From Amanita rubescens (lineage: Eukaryota > Basidiomycota > Agaricomycetes > Agaricales > Amanitaceae), in contig WION01000046.1 in the NCBI GenBank assembly GCA_015039365.1, positions 210,981-274,980 of the forward strand: DNA of 64,000 nucleotides. The letters are read 5' to 3'. Shown one piece after another: positions 23,589 through 35,400 of the stretch; the stretch's first letter is position 1; the number at the start of each line of letters is the position of its first letter. The notes beneath the pieces were generated by a model, which was not told the DNA's origin, searched no databases, and worked only from the letters and a program-made list of their open reading frames with translations. The translations under genes and the position numbers were made by a program.

Positions 23589-25318
23589 CAAAATCAATAG
23601 AAACGGACATCTTCCCTTCGTTTGGCCGTGCCGGCGCCAAACGAAACGGGAGAGGAAATGTTTCCGGAATATCGGCCGTATTACCATTATGGTAATTAGA
23701 CCCTGACGCACGTGACTGTCGGGTATTCACAGAAGCCGATCTCTGTTGCTGCCCCGGACCTGGCGAAGCCCCGCTAGAAGATCCCCCGCTATTGGAATGT
23801 CTATTCGTCGAATCAGATTTATGCGATCTTCCCGAAAGTTTATGTCCAAGATGACTACTTCCGGACGTGGCCGAACCTGGACTTTGAGGAAATGTGGCGG
23901 TGGGTGACATTCCCTGGGGAATTCTCCAGGATTTCATGATTTTGACGACGTCTCGGATGCCTGGGCGCTTCCATTTCTCGTGTGCCCAGCATTGGTGGAT
24001 AAGTCGCCAGGCGTCGTCGCTTAGGGGTGGGTCATCTAGTCGAGGTGGACGTTCGTTTTTGGAGACAGCCCGTACGATGTGCATGGCTGCTGCTCTCTCG
24101 AAAGGAATGGTATCGTAATGGATCTGTGCAATCCAGGGTTCGGTAGGGCACCGGGATGTTTGTTATCGCTCACCTCGTAATAAAGGCAGCCAAAAGCGTA
24201 CATATCTGACTCTTGTGACCTGGCTGTTGATTCTTCTGAATCGGAAAATTCGCTTTCGTTGTATCCGAATAGCTCTGGAGCAGCAAAGCTGTGACGCAGT
24301 GCTCCCGTTCCCGTTGCTGTAGCTTCAGAATGTCGTGTTAATCCGAAATCGGTGATTTGGACTTGAAGCTCGGCGTCTAGGAGAATGTTGTCCTGAGAGA
24401 AGTTAGTCAGCATATCGACAATATCAAGATTTGAGAAGGTACCCCGCAAAGGTCACCGTGGATAACACCTTCGGAGTGGATGTAGTGGATTCCTCGTGCG
24501 ACTTCTACTAGCTTTCGTAAAGAGAAGAGTCAACAACCGAAACCAGTGTTAGGATGAGAAACGTACACGTTTTTCAATATCCAACAATGATGGTGCTTGT
24601 TTCTTCCGCCATTGTGATAGTGTGCCGTTCGTCATATACGGCGAGACGAGGAAGATGTGACCCGCTGCTTCATTTTCGTAAATCCCCAAAAAGGGTAACA
24701 CGAATTTGTGATGAAGAGATCGCCACATCAACGCTTCACGACAGAAATCCTGATTTGGATATACCGAAATGAGAAATGGAATGGAAAGAGATTGATGGGG
24801 TAACAGTACGACATTTTTGCGAGTTTTGTATAGCACTTTTAGAGCAACAGCTTTTCCTTCGTGTTCGCCTTTGAACACGAGCCCGAATCCACCCCCACCA
24901 ATGAGATCGCGATCGCCCGGCATGGTGAGACCTCCCGTTAGGAACAGGGATCTTGGCAAAACGGGAGACCTTGATATGATTTTAGACATTAATCGTCTTG
25001 CACGGCGGTTTGTGTCCACGCTTGTATCTGGGTTTGAAAGGTAGCGGTTGCGTAGTACGAAAAGCATTAATTCCAACATATTCTTGGCGTCTGAAGAGTT
25101 GTTGAGCTGTTCTGCGGCATGGGCGTAGTCTTCGAGTGATAATAAGTTTCGTAAGAGGTCGATGGTTGATGAGTTTACGACGGAAGTGATGGGCGATCTG
25201 GACTGCGGATTGTCAGCTAGGAAGGTATGCGAGCATTCTAAAGATGACGCACCTGTCTTTCCCTCAACATAGAAAGCAGTGCTGGAAGGGGGTGGTTGAC
25301 CGAATTGCGGTGCGCCAT
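23589..25318 (-). CDS. TKL-type kinase half of second kinase-Hsp70 fusion gene
   Basis: The exons are 25253-25318, 24810-25202, 24567-24749, 24443-24511, 24174-24392 and 23589-24123. Exons 1-5 (66, 393, 183, 69 and 219 bp) match the lengths in the inverted sister at 38380. It starts MAHRNSVNHPLPALLSMLR. GGGGFGLVFKG, VALKVLYK, VIHGDLCG, ITDFGLTR and APELFGYN are all intact, so it should be catalytically competent. A Ser/Gly-rich linker ends NEGKMSVSIDFG, the start of the Hsp70 domain. The donor after it reads GCAAGT, so this fusion intron is GC-AG. Without splicing there, the protein stops after 11 more codons, giving a kinase without Hsp70. Confidence 0.8.
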
Positions 25319-26735
25319 AGTGATAGATGTGCACGCCGTCTAATATGTTTTCCGTAAGAGCTTCACATCAACTAATATTCTTATCAAGTTACCCGCTCGA
25401 ATGTGTTTGCTTGACGAGAGACAGTGTGCGATAGATCCAAGACTAGGGGTGATCCAGTCGCGGCCTAGGGTTAACTGCTGTCGTAAGATGCGCGAGCAAC
25501 GTGGTGGTGAGCTGTTGAGAGCGAGGGTTTCTCAGCGCTTAGAGAAGTGAACGCGTGACTGCTTGGTGATGACGAGGGTAAGTAAGCGCTAGTTTCCGCC
25601 TAAGTGATTGCCTCGCCGGCGCTGTGTCATTGCCGTGTTGCCGCAGGAGAAGCACCCTCGTGACAGTGTGACATTCAGGGTTCAACACGCCTTTCCAGCC
25701 TTGCATCAACCTTTGTATATCCCATCGCCTTATTCCTTCGTCGGACAATTGGAACCCACCAAATGGTCACTTCATGTATCGTACCTGGTCCGTAGTTCAA
25801 CGTCCTCTTAAAGCATGTCCATCTCTATTGCAATGCTACTTGTATATAAGACCGATCGAATGTGCAATTGAAAACAAGGCTCTCCATGGATTGATGATCC
25901 TGTTCCTGATAAGACGATGATGGACTGCCTTGTTGGGGGACATGAGTGGCAGCGAGAGCTGAGCGACGGTGTTACGGTGGCCCAGACTGCCGCAGCACGA
26001 CGCCCTTCAACGGATCACACTCTGCTTTAAGGGGGTGCGTTCAGATCGATCGTATTTTAACTTGAGTTGTTTGAGCCGTACCCTAGGCGGCGGGACTAGG
26101 CTGTGGGGTGACTCGCATCTGTATACAGTATCGTTCTTTTCAGCAGTTTGGATAGGTGAGGCATCCGTCATTGGAGATGGAGACGCAGACTGATATACGC
26201 TAGATCCTTCATCCAGTGATGACTTTCAGAAACCAGATCGACAACAACTTACTACCATTCCACGGTTCCTCCATGCCCGATAAAGATTCGAATGAGAAGC
26301 GATTCCCAGTCTCTCGCGCGCCCCGCAATTGGTGGTATAAATCCAAGCACTTCATGATCCGCGGCACTAGGATGTAATGATGACACAGGTGACAATGCCA
26401 ATTTGAAATCCGCTATAATGGACTGTTCAGCATCAAGCGCATCGCGCGTTGGTCCGAGTCCGAATCCTTCGACAGTTACTGAATGCTACGCTGATTACTA
26501 CCTATGCTTATTGAGTTATCATTCTGCTGCTAAAGATAAATGAAAGCATGTGCAACGGGATTTCGGGGGATTGACGTGAAAGTACATCATTGCAAAAGAA
26601 AAAGAGTACATATGTGGACCATTTGCGAATGGGTAGCTGAACATCGCAATTTTACAAGTATTAAGCACTCTAATTTAATCATTTAAACTCTTAAATGAAA
26701 TCAACAAATGCTAGTGATTATAGGGTGTCTATATA
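25319..26735. other. No gene; holds one copy of a dispersed repeat
   Basis: This is the upstream flank of the kinase at 25318. About 25480-26215 is a repeat shared with 31741-32310. The rest, to 26735, is AT-rich with no recognisable coding sequence and contains no continuation of the neighbouring Hsp70 vestige. Confidence 0.5.
25480..26215. repeat. Dispersed repeat, copy 1 (partner 31741-32310, same orientation)
   Basis: Shared blocks in the same order include GCGCGAGCAACGTGGTG, CGCGTGACTGCTTGGTGATGA, CCTTTGTATAT, AAATGGTCACTTCATGTATC and CCGTACCCTAGGCGGCGG. Copy 2 has several internal deletions. No transposase frame or terminal repeat was seen. The two copies flank the interval holding kinases 26736-30301. 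Confidence 0.72.
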
Positions 26736-28614
26736 TCAGAAGGACAACCTAGGCTCTCTAAACCACCGTGCTTTGTAAAGTTGGCGCTTACCCAAGTCAA
26801 TCGCAACGGATATCTTGTTTTTGTTTTCTACAGGCCGAGTTCTTGTATTCCGGCTGGAAGTTGATGGTGCCCTGATGGTATCGGAACTATGGTAACCGGC
26901 GTCGGCCATAAGCCTCCTAGGTCCGGTATCAGATGCATGTGACCTATTGATTCTGGCCGAGCTGGGAACTTTAGAACAAAAATTTATATCATGATCAGCG
27001 AGATGAAGAATGTTAAGCAGTGGACAGTGGGAAAACAAACGAGGAAGATTGGGTGTGAAGTTTTCTTTTTTTGCGTTGAGACGTTTGAGTTGCAGCGGGT
27101 GCCGAACCGGCAGAATGGGTGTCGGGACCTAAATTTAGAGCGCTACGGGTAACGTATGTACTAATCCTCTCCGCAACATCTTTCATTCTCGGTCGTGAAC
27201 CAGAATCGTGATCCCAGCAAAGCTGAACGAGATCCCATTCAGCATCTTCCATTCTTGGCTTGTCTAAACGTTGTGGTCGTTTCCAGTTTACAACGCGCCA
27301 TATAACGGCATGATGGTTTATTTTCGCAAATGGCGTGGCATTGAAATAAATCTATGTAAGTGTCAATATCTGCCAATGCATGAACAAATGGCAAGTTCGA
27401 CGTACTTCGTAATAGAGACAGCCGAACGCGTAAACATCCGTTTCATGTGTTTTCTTGCTCTTTTGTTTGTCATCTTCACCAGAGGAATCACTTTCCTGCT
27501 GGTTACAAATACCGAATAGCTCCGGAGCAGCAAAACGTAAAGTTAGTGGCGTGGTCGATCTAGTGGCCGTCACGTCTGCACGTATCGTTAGTCCAAAGTC
27601 AGCGATTTGTGCGTGGAACGCCATATCAAGTAGTATATTCGCCTAAGGGATAAGATGCATAAGAGTACCATCAAGCTTTCATGTATATGGAATACTGACC
27701 CCCCGTAAATCGCCATGAATAATTCCTTCAGAGTGGATATACCGAACGCCTTCAGCCACCTCCGAAATCTAACAGTATATTAACAGATTCTAAAATACGA
27801 AGCGTATGAACGCACCCTCATTCGTATCTCATCCACACCTGGTTCAAGTTGCTTGTTTCCTCTCCATACATCCAATGTCCCGTTTTTCATGTACGGTGAT
27901 ACGAGGAACAGTTGTGACTCCACCTCAAATATTCCCAGTAGTGGAAGAATATGTGGGTGAGAGAGTGATCTCCACACCAACGCCTCTCGACAGAAATCCT
28001 TTTTAAAAGAGGAATTAAGGCTAGGACACGTATTAAATAAAGTTGAACAGGAACTGACATTTTGATGTGATTTCTTGTATATTACTTTCAGGGCAACTTG
28101 CTCCGTTTTATACTCACCTTTATAAACATATCCAAACCCGCCCACGCCAATGACGTTGCGCGGAGTCAACTCGGCTACAACGCCCGTGATGAAAAGAGAC
28201 GTCGGTATGACTGGTGTCCGGGCTAATAGCTTGAACATAAACCGCCTGGCTTGTCGGCTTGATTCCGGAGTCTGCAGGTAATCGTTATCGAGCAACTTAA
28301 AAGAGTCAACTCAAGCTTAGATTGACGCAGGGGAGCTTACATAGAGGACCAAATCAAGTAACCGTTCAACATCAGAGGCATTGCTGAGTTCTGTGACGAC
28401 AGTACCGTATCTCGGTAGGGCCAACAATCTACGCGCAAGGTCAACCGTAATATCGTTTACTTTCAAGCCAATCGGGGCAATTGGCTAGCAGATATGAGTG
28501 AAAAGCTGCCGCATCTGAAATTACATGCCTCTTCTCTGAGAAACACAAGCAACGACCGTAGAGTTGGGAGTGTACTGCTAGCGGTTGATATACGAGTTCA
28601 GAGTCGATCAACAT
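26736..28614 (-). CDS. TKL-type kinase with vestigial Hsp70 start
   Basis: The catalytic exons are intact: GVGGFGYVYKGEY loop, VALKVIYK, IIHGDLRG, IADFGLTI and FAAPELFG. The C-lobe (EWDLVQLCW...SRPRMKDVAERI) is more diverged than in its neighbours. The tail ends NKNKISVAIDLG followed by a GTAAGC donor, exactly where relatives splice into TTFSGV. No TTFSG exon or any other Hsp70 exon lies downstream, so only the first Hsp70 beta strand remains. Read-through gives a stop at 26736. The start is uncertain. The exon from ATG 28614 keeps phase 0 but is out of frame with the conserved LLxxLRE start peptide, so the N-terminus may be altered. Exon 2 is split by an extra intron (about 28293-28340). Confidence 0.68.
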
Positions 28615-28679
28615 GCTTACGGGAGTGGGCTTAAATAGAATAACTCTCCATCAGATCTAAGACATAGACCGAAGCAGAC

Positions 28680-30301
28680 TTACTGGGGTTCATGTAGTGG
28701 TAACAGAGAATCGGATTGGGTCTCAACGGACAATGCTTCATTTGTTTGCACTGGGAAGTTGACGAGTGGCTCGACCGAAATCAAAGATCGTGCAGTTATA
28801 TTTACTCGTCGCACGATTTGCTGCCGATGAACATTGTCAACCTGTCCAACCTGATATTTGTTCCGATATGCACCGTATATGATCCCCAAAAATTTGCGGT
28901 CCCTACTGTTAATCCCTGTATCGGACCCAATGCCATGATAATGTCCATGGTACGAGATCTCCGCTGCTTGCTTTCTATCCAGCAGCAACTGATCAAATCC
29001 CACTCATGCCACTCATGGGTGGGTTACTCTGGTACGGTGGACGCTCCCCATGAGTGACCGCCCTCATGATTTGCGCATACTCTTCACCCCAGAAAGGAAT
29101 AGCATCATAATAAATCTGCATAGTTCGTGAATTGAAAACTAGCATACTCATATTACTCGCCTCGTAATAAAGACAGCCATAAGCATATATGTCCGACTCT
29201 TGCGTCATTGTTGTCACAAATTCTGACTCTGATCCGTCACTGTTTACGAACAGCTCAGGTGCCGCAAAGTTCTCATGTAAGGCTCCATATCCGGTGACCA
29301 CATGTTCCGAATGTCGAGTTAATCCGAAACCAGCGATTTTGACACGGAAATTCTGGTCCAGAAAAATGTTCGCCTGGAAGAGGGGTTCGTCAGGATACTA
29401 ATGAATTGGGTTTATATGATAAATAGTACCCCACAGAGATCACCATGAACTATGCCCTGTGAGTGAATGTAATGAAGGCCCTCGGCGACTTGAAGTAGCT
29501 TTCGTTCGGGATCGGTATCCGTGAATCACTAAATGGGGAAGGTAATGATACGTACACGTTGCTTTACTTCCACCACCGACGGTACACGTTTTTTGCGCCA
29601 CCGAGCTAGGGTGTCATTGGTCATATATGGCACTACGAGGAAGAATTGCGACGCTGCTTCATTTTCGTAGATCCCCAAGAACGGTAGCACAAAATCGTTA
29701 GGAAGGGATCGCCACGTCAACGCCTCTCGACAAAAGTCCCGAGTCTGAATTTTTGGAGCGAAGTCATAGGAAGAAAATCGAGACATAGACGAGCAAAAAC
29801 TTACAACATTATTACGGGTTCTGTACAGCGGTTTCAGGACAACGAGTTTTCCATTGTGCTCGCCCTTGAATAAGTGTTCTACATCGTGATTGCACGAGAT
29901 GGTAAGATCAGATAAGAACAAGGAGCTGGGCATGATAGGTGTTGATGACGTGATTTTGAACATCAGACGCCTTGCTCGGCGGTTGGCACTGTCCGCATCC
30001 ATTCCCAGCTCCTGAAACACATGGTTACGAATGGCATAAAGCATGAATTCCAGCATAGTCTCGATATCCAGAGCATCGACCAGTTGCTTCGCGACCTTGT
30101 CGTGGTCTTCTTCTTTGGATAACAGGTCGTGCAGGTCTTTGATAGTTTCAATGTCCGCGATAGATGATATGGGCGAAATTGACTACGTATAGTCGGTTTT
30201 TAAGCACGGGCACCTTTCACGATATACGAGTGTCGTACCTGTCGTACCCGAAGCTTTGAAAGTAGCAACTTGAGGAGGTGATCGATGGAATTGCGATCCA
30301 T
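28680..30301 (-). pseudogene. Degenerate pseudokinase gene
   Basis: The start is at 30301 (MDRNSIDHLLKLLLSKLRVR), followed by the usual pre-kinase region. The glycine-rich loop is missing: SCNHDVEHLFKGEHNG replaces the usual xRDxIGGGGFGxVFKG. VVLK keeps the lysine and IVHGDLCG keeps the catalytic Asp. DFG reads GFG (IAGFGLTRHSE), losing the Mg-binding Asp. In the C-lobe the sequence around 29010-29025 contains a small duplication (GAGTGGCAT-like) that shifts the frame just after NPPMSG. The expected DLISCCWIESKQRRSR continues in the next frame. The protein therefore ends early at the stop near 28993, or further down if frameshifted. It cannot be an active kinase. A binding-only role is possible but the frameshift argues for decay. 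Confidence 0.72.
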
Positions 30302-30567
30302 TGAATGGAGCATGATGGCACTGAGCAGTCAAGAATGAGGCCCCTCGGAGGGTTCTCATAATCGTGTGACTACCGAGCTAACTGTGCGTTCGTGGCGATA
30401 GCAAATAACCCCGGTAGTTGCGCCACACAATGTACGAAGGGCGCCATCGCTGGGCAGAGTTCACGTAAGTCGTTGCGATCCCTTGCGACACGTCCGAGCG
30501 AGCGCTTACATAACGGCAATTATTCTGTCCTTCGAATTCACCGTCAAAAGATCAAGTCTGCTACGGC
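30302..30567. other. Upstream flank of degenerate kinase; no gene seen
   Basis: This interval lies between divergent features. No coding signal was recognised. Confidence 0.35.
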
Positions 30568-31195
30568 GTGGCAAATGAGAGCTTCATCACTCAAAAGTCT
30601 GCGCCCGTGCTACACAGAGAAGAAGACAAGAAGAAAGAGGAAGGCGATAAAGAGGAAGAGGCCCTTACTCTACATACCCACGGTGCACGCGCCAGCGATT
30701 CAGTGATAAAGAATGCCCCTAGTCCCTCAGATGCGGGCGGTGTAGGCGCTGGTGGTTCTGGCAGTGGGGAGAGGGGCACCAGGGGCAAAAGCGGTAAGGC
30801 TGGGAAGAACCACGGACCAGCTCCGGCTCAGGGCCAAAATCGACAAAGAGACAAAGATGTGACGGTCGGGTAGGTGCGGGAACGGCAACAAGCGATGCAC
30901 AAGTAGGCCGAGGGTAAACCGAGGGCGCAAGTACTCGGACAAGAGGAGGTCGGAAGGCACGCAACTGTTCTATATTTAGTTACATCCGAACGGTCGTTCC
31001 GACGCTCGCCGACAATCCCAACAAAAGAGAAAGGCAAAGCAAAAACCCCGTCCGGCGCTCAAGGACAGAAAAAATCTGTCGAGGTAAGAGTATCGCTGTC
31101 GTCTCCAACTGAGGCGAGCACGGAAGCTGGTACTGACATGGAGGGAGGAGACACCGTGGAGGCAACCGGTCAAATACTACTCTGTTTCAACCTGT
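30568..31195 (+). CDS. Hypothetical charged low-complexity protein, spliced, tentative
   Basis: I do not recognise it. An open frame from ATG 30568 reads MANESFITQKSAPV, then a Lys/Glu-rich stretch, then a Gly/Ser-rich stretch ending near DKDVTV, with a possible donor (GGTAGGTGCGG) at about 30868. A second open stretch (about 31018-31195) with similar composition reads TKEKGKAKTPSGAQGQKKSV and ends in a TAA after ILLCFNL. Joining them would give an about 170-residue disordered protein, but the splice is a guess and there is no homology support. Confidence 0.28.
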
Positions 31196-31609
31196 AATCA
31201 CCGAGCGTGTCATGTGTGCGCGTTGAGGTTACGTGCATTGTACGAACAGTTGGGTTGCGCATTTTGCAAAGTGTGTGTTCAACTTCATTTTTGTCGAGTG
31301 ACTAACGCCCAATAGGAACCGCAACAAGCCGTCGTTTTTACTGCTACTTCAAAAAGGCTATGATTTAGAAAGCATATCTCATCGCGATGGCAGGCTTTCT
31401 TCCTATTTCGAGACGCAGGAAATGATAGAGGATACCGTGCTCATCTTGCTGGGATTCAACTGCTCGATCCCGATTGTGATTACATTGGGAATGGATGGGG
31501 AGACCTAAAGTTGCATACGATTTAGCGATCAACAGGTCGTAGACAGTAAGCTATCGTTCAAGCACTTGATACTGCCCGTCTGATCAACTCCCAACTATAG
31601 CTTACAACA

Positions 31610-31744
31610 CCTGCAAAGGCACTAACGTCTCTTCTGCCACCCTTAATATCACAGCTGCGATACCGAGCACGTCGGCGAATGGAACTACGGCGAGTGTCGA
31701 CTTTGGCTTAGGTTTCGCATCAGTCACCGATGAAGGTTTCACGT
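31610..31744 (+). other. Possible last exon of a small secreted-type protein, orphan
   Basis: After a candidate acceptor (CAACTATAG at about 31601-31609) the frame reads YNTCKGTNVSSATLNITAA, then Thr/Ser-rich sequence to DEGFT and a stop. The composition (several Asn-X-Ser/Thr sites, no charge clusters) suits a secreted protein. No upstream exon or signal peptide was identified. The dispersed repeat copy starts directly after the stop codon. Confidence 0.25.
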
Positions 31745-32310
31745 AAGCTGCGCGAGCAACGTGGTGTGTTGAGAGCGAAGGTTTCTCAGCACTTGGAGAA
31801 GTTGACGCGTGACTGCTTGGTGATGAGGGTAAATAAGCGCTAGTTTCCGCGTGAGCGTTGATTGCCTCGCCAGCGCTGTGTTATCGCCGTATTGACACAG
31901 GAGGTCTTGCATCAACCTTTGTATATTCCATCACCTTATTCCATCGTCGGACAACTGGAACCCACTAAATGGTCACTTCATGTATCGTGCCTGGTCCGTA
32001 GTTCAACGTTCTCTTAAAGCATGTCCATCTCTATTGCAACGCATAAGATCGATCGAATGTGCAATTGAAAACAAGGCTCTCCCGTACGGTGGGCAGCACG
32101 ACGCCCTTCGTGATCGATCACACTCTGCTTTAAGGGGATTCATCGCGTGCGTTTAGATCGATCGTATTTCAACTTGGGCTGTTTGAGCCGTACCCTAGGC
32201 GGCGGGACTAGGCTGTGGGCCGACCCGCATCTGCATACAGCAGTTTGGATAGGTGATGCATCCGTCGTTGGAAATGGAGATGCAGACTGATATACGCTAG
32301 ATCCTTACTC
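31741..32310. repeat. Dispersed repeat, copy 2 (partner 25480-26215)
   Basis: Direct-orientation, shortened copy of the repeat at 25480-26215, with several internal deletions. It ends about 170 bp before the start codon of the dual-kinase gene. Because the genes next to the two copies point in opposite directions, it is not a conserved promoter in a simple sense. Confidence 0.7.
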
Positions 32311-32477
32311 CAGGAAAGTCATCTTCCAGAAACTTGTTGAGCCATGTTCCAAAATAGGAAGGTGGTGGTATAGGGTCAAGATGTGCGTGCGCCGAAAAGC
32401 TGTGCACAAGTGCCTCGCGAATACCTCGGGCTTTCTCCCTGGCATCCGTCACACTGTTTTACTAGTCAAACTCGACA

Positions 32478-35400
32478 ATGGACGATCCATTCAGCGACCG
32501 ACCTGCGGCAGTCACTACTAGGGACATGCTAAGAGAGAGAGATGGCAGACAAGTGGGGGAGCGCTTTTTGGACGACTCGGACTCGGACTCGGACTCGGAA
32601 ACGATGGAAGAACTGGGTAATGGAAATGAAAGTTGGAACAGCAGTTCACCAAGAGGCCCAGTGGGGATGGAAACCTCATACAATACGCACCATGTTCTCG
32701 AGAGCGATATGCTCTCATCGCTTCTCTCTATACTCAATGCTAAGAAGGTGCGTAGCAATTCTAAGCGCATGTTAACTCTGCTCAAGACATGTAGCCCGGA
32801 TCCTCTATCACGTCCGTCGTAAACACCAACACTACCGATCTCATGCGCAAGCTGTTATCTGGGGAAGACTACCTCAGCAGCGCGGCAAAGCTAGATCGTA
32901 CCGCGGACTCCCAAAATCTTCTCGACTTCATGCTTCACATGCTTCGCTATCGTCTCTTACCAAATCAGGATGAATCGGTGGACTTCAACCATCGGGCACG
33001 GCGATTTATGTTCAAGATTATAGTGAAAAAGCCTATCACACCATGGTCCTTAATCGCAACTGGAGTCAGCCAGCCGGCGGAGCAGGATTATATTGGCGGT
33101 GGTGGGTTTGGGCGCGTTTACAAGAGCGAGCTGAAGGGGGAAGCCGTTGCGTTGAAAATATTGTACAAGTCCGATAATGATGCTGTAAGTCCAACGTGTC
33201 CTTCCTATAACATAACTTCTCATTTCTGTTCCAGCTGGCCTTTTGTCGAGAGGCATTGATGTGGGGATCGCTAAAGCACAAATTCGTTCTGCCATTCCTG
33301 GGAATCGACGAACACGAAGATGGAACAGCCTATCTTATCTCTCCCTATATGGAGAAGGGCACTCTAGCTCAGTGGCGGAAGCAGGCAAATCCATCGGTAT
33401 CCGGGATAGAAGAACGTGTACGTCTTTTCTTTAGTTGACTCGCAGATGATCTCACCCTTCTGAAAGATACTAGAAGTGGCTCTAGGCATCGAATATATTC
33501 ACTCGGAGGGCATAGTTCATGGCGACCTCCGTGGGGTACTCTACCCAGAAACATGCTATTTTGAGATACTGACCATTTTCTTTAGCAGAACGTTCTCCTT
33601 GATGCTAATCTTCACGTTCAAATTGCAGATTTTGGGTTAAGCCGACTCTCAGATGCAACCATTACACGATCTGGGGCGAAACATATGCACTTCGCGGCCC
33701 CGGAGTTGTTTGGACACCTCGAGGCCGGCAACGACCATTCAGCTGATAATTCAGCCAGGACCCAAATGTCGGACATCTATGCGTTTGGATGTCTTTACTA
33801 TGAAGTGGGTTATAATTAATAAGCAGGCGCTCTTACTGAATTACCCAGATCCATTACGACAACATACCTTTTGCCGGCAGACAGGGCTTACAAATCATGG
33901 CCTTTGTTTCTCAAGGCATACGTCCGCCTCGACTGGACGACCCACATTTGAAAGATGAAGCATGGGAGTTGATCAAGCGGTGCTGGGCGAGGATGCCGTC
34001 AGAACGACCGGCAATGAAAGACATCGCCGAAATGATGATGTCCGATCCAGACCGTCATCCCCTCCTATTTCTGCTTTTCGTTCTGAAGGATTGGAAGGTA
34101 TGGCAACATCAGAAAGCGCACCCACGCAGTACTTAAGAGCTTGTAGCCCGGATCTTGTATCACGTCTGTCGTCAACGCATCGATCATCAATCTTGTGTGT
34201 AGAATCTTATACAGAGAAGACTATCTCAGCATTGTGGATCAGCTTAACCAAGCCCCAGATGTCCAGAACCTATTGGATTTCTTGCTTCACTTACTTCGCG
34301 ACCATCGCTTGTCCAATTCGAATTCAATAGACATCAACGGGCGAGCGAGGCGATTGATGTTCAAACTCAACTCAAAGATACCTGTCATCCCACCGTCATT
34401 GATCGTAACAGGAGTCAACATGCCAGCCGAGCGCAATTACGTTGGTAGCGGCGGATTCGGGCGTGTTTTCGAGGGCAAACTGCGGGAGGAAGTTGTCGCT
34501 CTGAAAGTATTGTACAAGTCTGATAACGACGTTGTAAGTCGTTTACGTCGTTCTTATACGGATATTGTTGATTGCTCTCCAACAGTCCTTTTGTCGAGAA
34601 GCGTTGATGTGGGGATCTCTTAAGCACAAGTTTGTGCTACCGTTTTACGGAATCTACGAGGTTTCGGATGGAAGAGTGCCACAATTTTTCCTTGTCTCGC
34701 CCTTCATGACCAATGGTACTCTGGCCCAATGGCGGAAGAAAGCAGATCCATCAGTATCCGAGATAGATGAACGTGTATGGCTCCTCTACTTTGGCCCTTT
34801 ATTGACACTTACTTCGCTTCGAAGATACTGGAAGTGGCACAGGGTGTTGAATATATTCATTCAGTAGGCGCAGTTCACGGTGACCTTCGCGGGGTATTCT
34901 ACTTGAAACGCGCTGCATATGACTGCTGATAATTCTCTTAGGATAATATTCTTTTGGATGCTAATCTTCGTGTTCAAATCGCTGATTTTGGATTGACCCG
35001 ACTCTCGGACGACACGAATACCCAATCAGGGGCTAAACATCTTCACTTTTCGGCCCCCGAGTTATTCGGGTTCTTCGATAATAATGATCTTAATGATGTT
35101 CCGGCCAGAACGCAAATGACGGATGTCTATGCGTTCGGGTGTCTTTTTTACGAGGTGAGTCGTAATAAACACGCTGATACTTGTGCTGAACTACCTCAGA
35201 TCCATTATGACAGTGCTCCTTTTTCTGGTAAAACGGACTTACAAATCTTGGGCCTCCACGCTCGAGGGGAACAACCGCCTCGACCGAATCATCCACCGTT
35301 GAGTGACGGAGCATGGGACATGATTCAACGATGCTGGGGGAGGGATGCGTTGAAACGGCCAAGAATGAAGGGTATCACGAAATACATGATATTGTTATCT

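Noticed and set aside
30591..31173. Minus-strand Ser/Pro-rich frames
   Set aside because: Complementary to the charged low-complexity plus-strand sequence; no independent evidence.
25480..32310. Dispersed repeat as a shared kinase promoter
   Set aside because: The repeat has the same orientation at both sites while the adjacent kinase genes face opposite ways, so it is not positioned as a conserved promoter.
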